Shown: positions 61,172-61,653 of the stretch, in pieces | How the letters are laid out: the number at the start of each line of letters is the position of its first letter | Position numbering within the stretch: the stretch's first letter is position 1 | Assembly (NCBI GenBank): GCA_036746315.1 | Contig: DAIOEK010000012.1 | Location: forward strand, 1-61,653 | From: DAIOEK01 sp036746315 | GTDB lineage: Bacteria > Chloroflexota > Anaerolineae > Anaerolineales > Anaerolineaceae | Direction: 5' to 3' | Length of the DNA stretch: 61,653 nucleotides | Position numbers and translations under genes: made by a program | The notes under the pieces: model-generated | The model's input: only the letters and a program-made list of their open reading frames with translations | Database searches by the model: none | Told to the model about the DNA's origin: nothing

Positions 61172-61653
61172 TACCGGCTTCATCACCGAATTGATCAATT
61201 CGTCCAGCTCCAATGGGATTCCCTTGTCGGCATTTCGCTCAAGGTGAATGGCATCCTGGCTGCAATGCGATGTGCATACCCCGCAGCCCATGCAGGCATT
61301 CGGGTCGATGATGGCGGTCGCTTCCGGAACGGATATCGCGTGGAATTGGCAGTAGTCCATACAGCTCTCGCAGCCAATACATAAGTCCGCATCTACTTCA
61401 GCCAGGTATCCTGATGAAGCCAGCATCGGCGTGCCTTGCTGGTGTGCCTGCATGGCGCCGCAGCAACACGAGCAGCAATTACAGATGGCGTAGAATCTCC
61501 CCAGCATGGCGTCTTTGAAGAAGGCGTGGTGCACGTGTCCGCGCGCATCCTCCGCCTCCAGTATCTGCAATGCTTCCTCCTGGGTGATGCGTCTTGCCTG
61601 CTGTGGACGGTAATCGAGCAGCCTGCCTACGAATGGTTCGCCGACAATCAGGC
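61160..61653 (-). CDS. 4Fe-4S dicluster protein, 5' end beyond the window
   Basis: The minus-strand frame is open to the right window edge, so the start is missing; 163 residues are visible. Two CxxCxxCxxxC clusters (CIGCESCMDYC and CMGCGVCTSHC) form a bacterial-ferredoxin-type domain near the C-terminus. Before them lies the unusual cysteine cluster CNCCSCCCGAM, a motif I associate with anaerobic iron-sulfur proteins of the DUF362/electron-transfer kind. The part visible has no transmembrane segment. Likely an electron-transfer protein; the rest of its domains are outside. Confidence 0.8.
   Translation of the reverse strand, partial: LIVGEPFVGRLLDYRPQQARRITQEEALQILEAEDARGHVHHAFFKDAMLGRFYAICNCCSCCCGAMQAHQQGTPMLASSGYLAEVDADLCIGCESCMDYCQFHAISVPEATAIIDPNACMGCGVCTSHCSQDAIHLERNADKGIPLELDELINSVMKPVSAS

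Overview
The window is gene-dense bacterial chromosome of moderate GC with short intergenic gaps, ordinary Shine-Dalgarno starts mixed with several apparently leaderless starts, one tRNA, and no insertion sequence, prophage or CRISPR array that I could see. The gene set (cytochrome bd with its CydDC exporter, SelB, GH36 alpha-galactosidase, DUF2804, a CofD/YvcK protein with an N-terminal membrane domain, a BMP-type nucleoside ABC importer, YgeW-type knotted carbamoyltransferase) and the single-membrane style lipoproteins suggest a heterotrophic, probably anaerobic or microaerobic Chloroflexota (Anaerolineae-like) bacterium. That placement is inference from gene content, not a computed phylogeny.

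Layout. 1-8221 (minus): the 5' part of gap, then a leftward operon cydA-cydB-cydD-cydC-yvcK. 8334-10876 (plus): prfA-prmC-tsaC. 11078-13393: GH36 alpha-galactosidase, convergent with eno. 13453-18549 (minus): eno, pyrG, a two-S1-domain protein and a flippase-like membrane protein. 18660-19736: a PadR regulator and a GyrI-like ligand-binding protein behind a long perfect palindrome. 19771-21972 (minus): HAD phosphatase, small membrane protein, S41 protease. 22067-23797: mutL. 23794-26912 (minus): an operon of response regulator/CpaE fusion, sirtuin and GAF histidine kinase. 26996-28423: tilS. 28456-31983 (minus): a degenerate histidine kinase, an LCP-family lipoprotein and a tyrosine-recombinase-fold protein lacking its catalytic residues. 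32100-33694: tRNA-Leu(CAG), an FtsB/DivIC-like protein and DUF2804. 33746-35062 (minus): ugd. 35208-36086: folD.

36209-54403 (plus) is the most interesting part: a purine/ureide nitrogen-salvage locus. It holds 8-oxoguanine deaminase, adenine deaminase, a GntR/UTRA regulator, an ATCase-like carbamoyltransferase with an altered amino-acid pocket, a YgeW-type knotted carbamoyltransferase, carbamate kinase, a BMP lipoprotein with a two-domain ATPase and two permeases (nucleoside importer), threonine synthase, a GT2 glycosyltransferase, a large fold-type-II PLP enzyme, an unknown protein and a dihydropyrimidinase/hydantoinase. The proposed logic is: import nucleosides, deaminate bases, open cyclic ureides to carbamoyl-amino acids, phosphorolyse these to carbamoyl phosphate, and make ATP, ammonia and CO2 through carbamate kinase. 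The first promoter carries two near-identical 11-bp boxes that probably bind the GntR protein. The locus resembles the E. coli yge/ssnA cluster but differs in content (no xanthine dehydrogenase, no YgfK, no recognisable YgeX or YgeY).

54422-58026 (plus) holds three membrane proteins resembling complex I/Mrp/Hyf membrane-arm subunits without any catalytic subunits. 58082-61171 carries a long coiled-coil protein and selB. 61160-61653 (minus) is a truncated iron-sulfur protein running off the right edge.
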